From assembly GCF_029227915.1 (NCBI RefSeq), contig NC_079885.1, positions 18,859,001-18,923,000 on the forward strand: a DNA stretch of 64,000 nt. Reading direction: 5' to 3'. The translations under genes and the position numbers were made by a program. Origin of the DNA: Hydractinia symbiolongicarpus (Eukaryota > Cnidaria > Hydrozoa > Anthoathecata > Hydractiniidae). The notes beneath the pieces were generated by a model. The model did not search any database. It had not been told where the DNA came from and saw only the letters and a list, made by a program, of their open reading frames with translations. Below are positions 60,229 to 64,000 of this stretch, piece by piece (the first letter of the stretch is position 1; every line of letters begins with the position of its first letter).

Positions 60229-60301
60229 CGATCACGATGGGACTGGAACCCACAATCTTTCGATTCGAAATCGATCGCCTTATCCATTAGGCCGCGCGAT
60301 C
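60229..60301 (-). pseudogene. tRNA-Arg-like, class C', T5
   Basis: Third copy of the U28-A42 variant; T5 at 60219-60223. Confidence 0.74.
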
Positions 60302-60757
60302 AGATCAACGTACGCGTTACGCAACAAAATCTGGTTGGCATCAAACAAAGCTCAATGCCAGTAATTTCTATGTTACAGGCAACCCTGGCACGTCTGTGTA
60401 CAAATGTGTTAATTAATTGACTGGCACCTCCGTGTAATTTCATGGCTATGCCGCCGCCAGAGGAAATGCTGTATATTAGCGATGGCTTGCAAGAATGCAC
60501 AAACTATTGATGGCCGTAAAAATGGTTGACAATGAATTTTACGAGGAATATTTCAAGGGCTGACAACGATTTATTGGATATTTGTAGAGCAAAAACAAGA
60601 ATGCGAGTATTAAATGTTTTTATAGGTAGCATGTCACAAGCCATGTTAGGAAATGGACTTTAATTGGGAACAGATTTGTCAATTTTTAGAAAGCGCATGC
60701 CACTGGGTAGTTGTTCCACTTTAGTATACCTGTTCTGAACTAAAATTAACAACACAT

Positions 60758-60830
60758 CGATCACGATGGGACTCGAACCCACATTCTTCCGATTCGAAGT
60801 CGGACGCCTTATCCATTAGGCCACGCGATC
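60758..60830 (-). tRNA. tRNA-Arg(UCG), class A with T4
   Basis: Third copy of 51404-51476; T4 at 60742-60745. Confidence 0.9.
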
Positions 60831-61284
60831 ATATCAAGGTATGCGTTACGCAACAATATCTGGTTGGCATCAAACAAAGTTCAATGCCAGTAATTTCTTT
60901 GTTAATGACAATCGCAGCGCGTCTGTGTACAAATGTGTTAATTAATTTACTGGTTCCTCCGTGTAATTTCATGACTCTGCTGCAGCCAGAGGATTTGCTG
61001 TATATTAGCGATGGCTGGCAAGTATGCACAAACTAACGATGGCTGTAAAATGGGTAACAACGAATTTTAGGAGGAACATATCAAAGGCTGACAATGATTC
61101 ATTGCAAGATTGATTAGAGAAACAAGAATACCAGTGTTAAATGTACCTATTAGTAGCATTTCACAAGCCATGTTACGAAATCCAGTTTTATTGGGAACAG
61201 ATTTGTCAATTTTAAAGAAGCGCATGGCGCTGGGAATTCTTTCCACTTTAGTAGACTTGTTCTCAACTAAGATTAACAATACGT

Positions 61285-61356
61285 CGACCACAATGGGATT
61301 CGACCCACAATCGTCCGATTCGAAGTTTGACGCCCTATCCATTAGGCCACCCGATC
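61285..61356 (-). pseudogene. tRNA-Arg-like, class D
   Basis: Third copy of 53974-54045, at +4739 from the second. Confidence 0.8.
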
Positions 61357-61811
61357 ATTTCAACGTACACGTTACGCAACAAAATTTGGTTGGAATAAAA
61401 CAAAACTCATTCGCCAATGTATTCTATGTTAATGACAACCGTGGCGCGTCTGTGTACAAATGTGTTACTTAATTTACTGGTACCTCCGTGTAATTTCGTG
61501 GCTATGCTGCGGCCAGAGGAATTGCTGTATATTAGAGACGGCTGGCAAGAATGCACAAACTAACGATGGCTGTAAAATGCTTGACAATGAATTTTACGAG
61601 GAATATATCAAAGGCTGACAATGATTCATTGCAAGATTGATTAGAGAAACAACAATACCAGTGTTAAATGTACCTATTAGTAGCATGTCGCAAGCCATGT
61701 TACGAAATTCTCTTTTATTGGGAACAGATTTGTCAATTTTTAGAAAGCGCATGCCACTGGGTAGTTGTTCCACTTTAGTAGACCTGTTCTGAACTAAAAT
61801 TAACAACACAT

Positions 61812-61884
61812 CAATCACGATGGGACTCGAACCCACAATCTTCCGATTCGAAGTCGGACGCATTATCCATTAGGCCACGCGATC
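61812..61884 (-). pseudogene. tRNA-Arg-like, class A with T4
   Basis: Third copy of 54501-54573; T4 at 61796-61799. Confidence 0.5.
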
Positions 61885-62338
61885 ATATCAACGTACACGT
61901 TACGCAACAAAATTTGGTTAGTAAAAAACAAAACTCATTCGTCAATAATTTCTATGTTAATGACAACCGTAGCGCGACTGTGTCCAAATGTGTTAGTTAA
62001 TTTACTGGTTCCTCCGTGTAATTTCATGGCTCTGCTGCAGCCAGAGGATTTGCTGTATGTTAGCGACAGCTGGCAAGAATGTAAAACTAACGATGGCTGT
62101 AAAATGGTTGACAATGATTTATACGAGAAATTTTTCGGGGGCTGACAACGATTCATTGGATATTTGAATAGAAAAACAAGAATGCGAGTATTAAATGTTT
62201 TTATAGCTAGCATGTCACAAGCCATGTTACAAAATTGACTTTAATTGGGAACAGATTTGTCGGTTTTCAGGAATCGCATGCCACTGGGTAGTTTCTCCAC
62301 TTTAGTAGACTTGTTTTTAACTAAGATTACCAGCACAT

Positions 62339-62411
62339 CGATCACGATAGGACTCGAACACACAATCTTCCGATTCAAAGTCGGACACCTTATCCATTAG
62401 GCCACGCGATC
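62339..62411 (-). pseudogene. tRNA-like with UUG anticodon
   Basis: Third copy of 55028-55100. Confidence 0.62.
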
Positions 62412-62865
62412 ATGTCAATGTACGCGTTACGCAACAATATCTGGTTGACATCAAACAAAGTTCAATGCCAGTAATTTCTATGTTAATGACAACCGCAGCG
62501 CGTCTGTGTACAAATGTGTTAATTAAATGACTGGTACCTCCGTGTAATTTCGTGGCTATGCTGCGGCCAGAGGAATTGCTGTATATTAGAGACGGCTGAC
62601 AAGAATGCACAAACTAACGATGGCTGTAAAATGTTTGACAATGAATTTTACGAGGAATATATTAAGGGCTGACAATGATTCATTGCAAATTTGATTAGAG
62701 AAACAAGAATGCCAGAGTTAAATGTACCTATTAGTAGCATGTCGCAAGCCATGTTAAGAAATTCACTTTTACTGGAAACAGATTTGTCAATTTTTAGAAA
62801 GCACATGCCACTGGGTAGTTGTTCCACTTTAGTAGACCTGTTCTGAACTAAAATTAACAACACAT

Positions 62866-62938
62866 CGATCACGATGGGACTCGAACCCACAATCTTTCGA
62901 TTCGAAGTCGGACGCCTTATCCATTAGGCCACGCGATC
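62866..62938 (-). tRNA. tRNA-Arg(UCG), class A with T4
   Basis: One mismatch, C28/A42. Perfect B box; T4 at 62850-62853. Confidence 0.7.
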
Positions 62939-63393
62939 ATTTCAACGTACACGTTACGCAACAAAATTTGGTTAGTATAAAACAAAACTCATTCGTCAAT
63001 AATTTCTATGTTAATGACAACCGTAGCGCGTCTGTGTACAAAGGTTTTATTTAATTGACTGGTTCCTCCGTGTAATTTCAAAGCTATGCCGAAGCCAGAG
63101 GAAATGTTGTATATTAGCGACGGCTGGCAAGAATGCACAAACTAACGATGGCTGTAAAATGGTTGACAACGAATTTTACGAGGAATATATCAAGGGCTGA
63201 CAATAATTCATTGTAAAATTGATTAGAGAAACAAGAATGCCAGTGTTAAATGTACCTATTAGTAGCATGTCGCAAGCCATGTTAAGAAATTCACTTTTAC
63301 TGGAAACAGATTTGTCAATTTTTAGAAAGCGCATGCCACTGGGTAGTTGTTCCACTTTAGTAGACCTGTTCTGAACTAAAACTAACAACACAT

Positions 63394-63466
63394 CGATCAC
63401 GATGGGACTCGAACCCACAATCTTGCGATTCGAAGTCGGAAGCTTTATCCATTAGGCCACGCGATC
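63394..63466 (-). pseudogene. tRNA-Arg-like, class A with T4
   Basis: C28/C42 and C12/A23 mismatches. Perfect B box; T4 at 63378-63381. Confidence 0.6.
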
Positions 63467-63921
63467 ATATCAACGTACACGCTACGCAACAAAATTTGGT
63501 TGGTATAAAACAAAACTCATTCGTCAATAATTTCTATGTTAATGACAACCGTAGCGCGTCTGTGTACAAATGTTTTAATTAATTTACTGGTTCCTCCGTG
63601 TAATTTCATGGCTCTGCCGCAGCCAGAGGAAATGCTGTATATTAGCGACGGCTGGCAAGAATGCACAAACTAACGATGGCTGTAAAATGGTTGACAACGA
63701 ATTCTACGAGGAATATGTCAAGGGCTGACAATGATTCATTGTAAATTTGATTAGAGAAACAAGAATGCCAGTGTTAAATGTACCTATTAGTAGCATGTCG
63801 CAAGCCATGTTACGAAATTCACTTTAATTGGGAACAGGTTTGTCAATTTTTAGAAAGCGCATGCCACTGGGTAGTTGTTCCACTTTAGTAAACCTGTTCT
63901 GAACTAAAATTAACAACACAT

Positions 63922-63994
63922 CGATCACGATGGGACTCGAACCCACAATCTTCCGATTCGAAGTCGGACGCCTTATCAATTAGGCCACGCGATC
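63922..63994 (-). tRNA. tRNA-Arg(UCG), class A with T4
   Basis: All stems canonical. G18U in the D loop loses the G18-U55 contact. Perfect B box; T4 at 63906-63909. Confidence 0.7.
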
Positions 63995-64000
63995 ATATCA

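Larger units (their letters stand above)
59178..60830. repeat. displaced copy of 49824-51476 (+9354 bp)
   Basis: Units F (decayed), G, C', A in the same order and spacing as at 49824. Confidence 0.78.
1..64000. repeat. tRNA-Arg tandem satellite, about 527-bp unit, 122 tRNA-like copies
   Basis: From end to end the window is head-to-tail copies of one unit. Spacing between successive tRNA 3' ends is almost always 525-530 bp. The exceptions are 475 (2269 to 2744), 512-516 at several places, 789 (11693 to 12482) and 465 (twice, ending at 53974 and 56546), each explained by a visible deletion. Every unit has the same order on the plus strand: tRNA complement, CpG-rich 5' flank, TTAATTAATT block, GGCTGGCAAGAATG block, a CAATGATTCATTG-like dyad, CATGCCACTGGG block, then TTAACAACACAT before the next tRNA. 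Nothing interrupts the array and neither edge is reached. The unit has no poly(A) tail, no terminal inverted repeats and no target-site duplications, so it is tandem satellite rather than dispersed SINE insertions. Confidence 0.97.

Noticed and set aside
1-64000. CRISPR array
   Set aside because: The regular repeats are 527 bp with tRNA genes, not short repeats with unique spacers.
1-64000. Dispersed tRNA-derived SINE insertions
   Set aside because: Units are strictly head-to-tail, with no poly(A), no target-site duplications and no unique DNA between copies.
1-64000. Bacterial, phage or organellar origin
   Set aside because: Tandem tRNAs with A/B boxes, no encoded CCA, T-run terminators and no coding genes do not fit bacterial, phage or organelle DNA.

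Overview
The whole window is one uninterrupted tandem array. A unit of about 527 bp recurs 122 times, and every unit carries one minus-strand tRNA-Arg-like gene of about 73 nt followed by a spacer of about 454 bp. I found no protein-coding gene, rRNA, transposase, CRISPR array or unique sequence. The many 60-185 codon open frames are copies of the same repeat frames and run through the tRNA bodies, so I list none as CDS.

The tRNA folds as tRNA-Arg(UCG). It has a 7-bp acceptor stem, D stem GCCT/AGGC, anticodon loop CTTCGAA, T loop TTCGAGT and discriminator G73. It has no intron and no encoded CCA. It also has an A box (TGGCCTAATGG) and a B box (GGTTCGAGTCC) for RNA polymerase III. This points to a eukaryotic nuclear genome. 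The tRNA body resembles animal tRNA-Arg(UCG) as I remember it, so a metazoan is my best guess, but the species is not identifiable from the sequence.

The copies fall into recurring classes, used in the entries below. A: near-canonical UCG. B: discriminator A73, U66, usually A7 and U32, with anticodon UCG, UCA or UUG. C: G57C in the B box and U28-G42, usually U8C. C': C with U28-A42 and U32. D: 6-nt T loop and C6G. E: T-stem 3' strand CTTAT. F: E plus U33C, G10C and a C29/U41 mismatch. G: T-stem 3' strand CTCAT, often with C4G. A further set has anticodon UUG. I found the B-box core GGTTCGAGTCC intact in about 34 of the 122 copies. A T4 Pol III terminator 12 nt past the tRNA 3' end is present in only a minority.

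Layout: 0-18 kb is a heterogeneous mixture of classes A-E. 18-27 kb has a 2107-bp four-unit higher-order repeat (classes B-C-E-C) inside a block duplicated 6325 bp away. 27-38 kb has a 5784-bp displaced duplication and a 2105-bp tetramer. 38-42.5 kb is again mixed. 42.5-50 kb is dominated by classes F, G and C with unit gain and loss. 50-63 kb has nested 2105, 2572, 4739, 7249 and 9354-bp duplications. 63-64 kb returns to class A with T4 terminators. This is a tRNA-gene satellite evolving by unequal exchange: a few copies look transcribable, many are decayed, and several have changed anticodons, including UCA (reads UGA), UUG and UCC.
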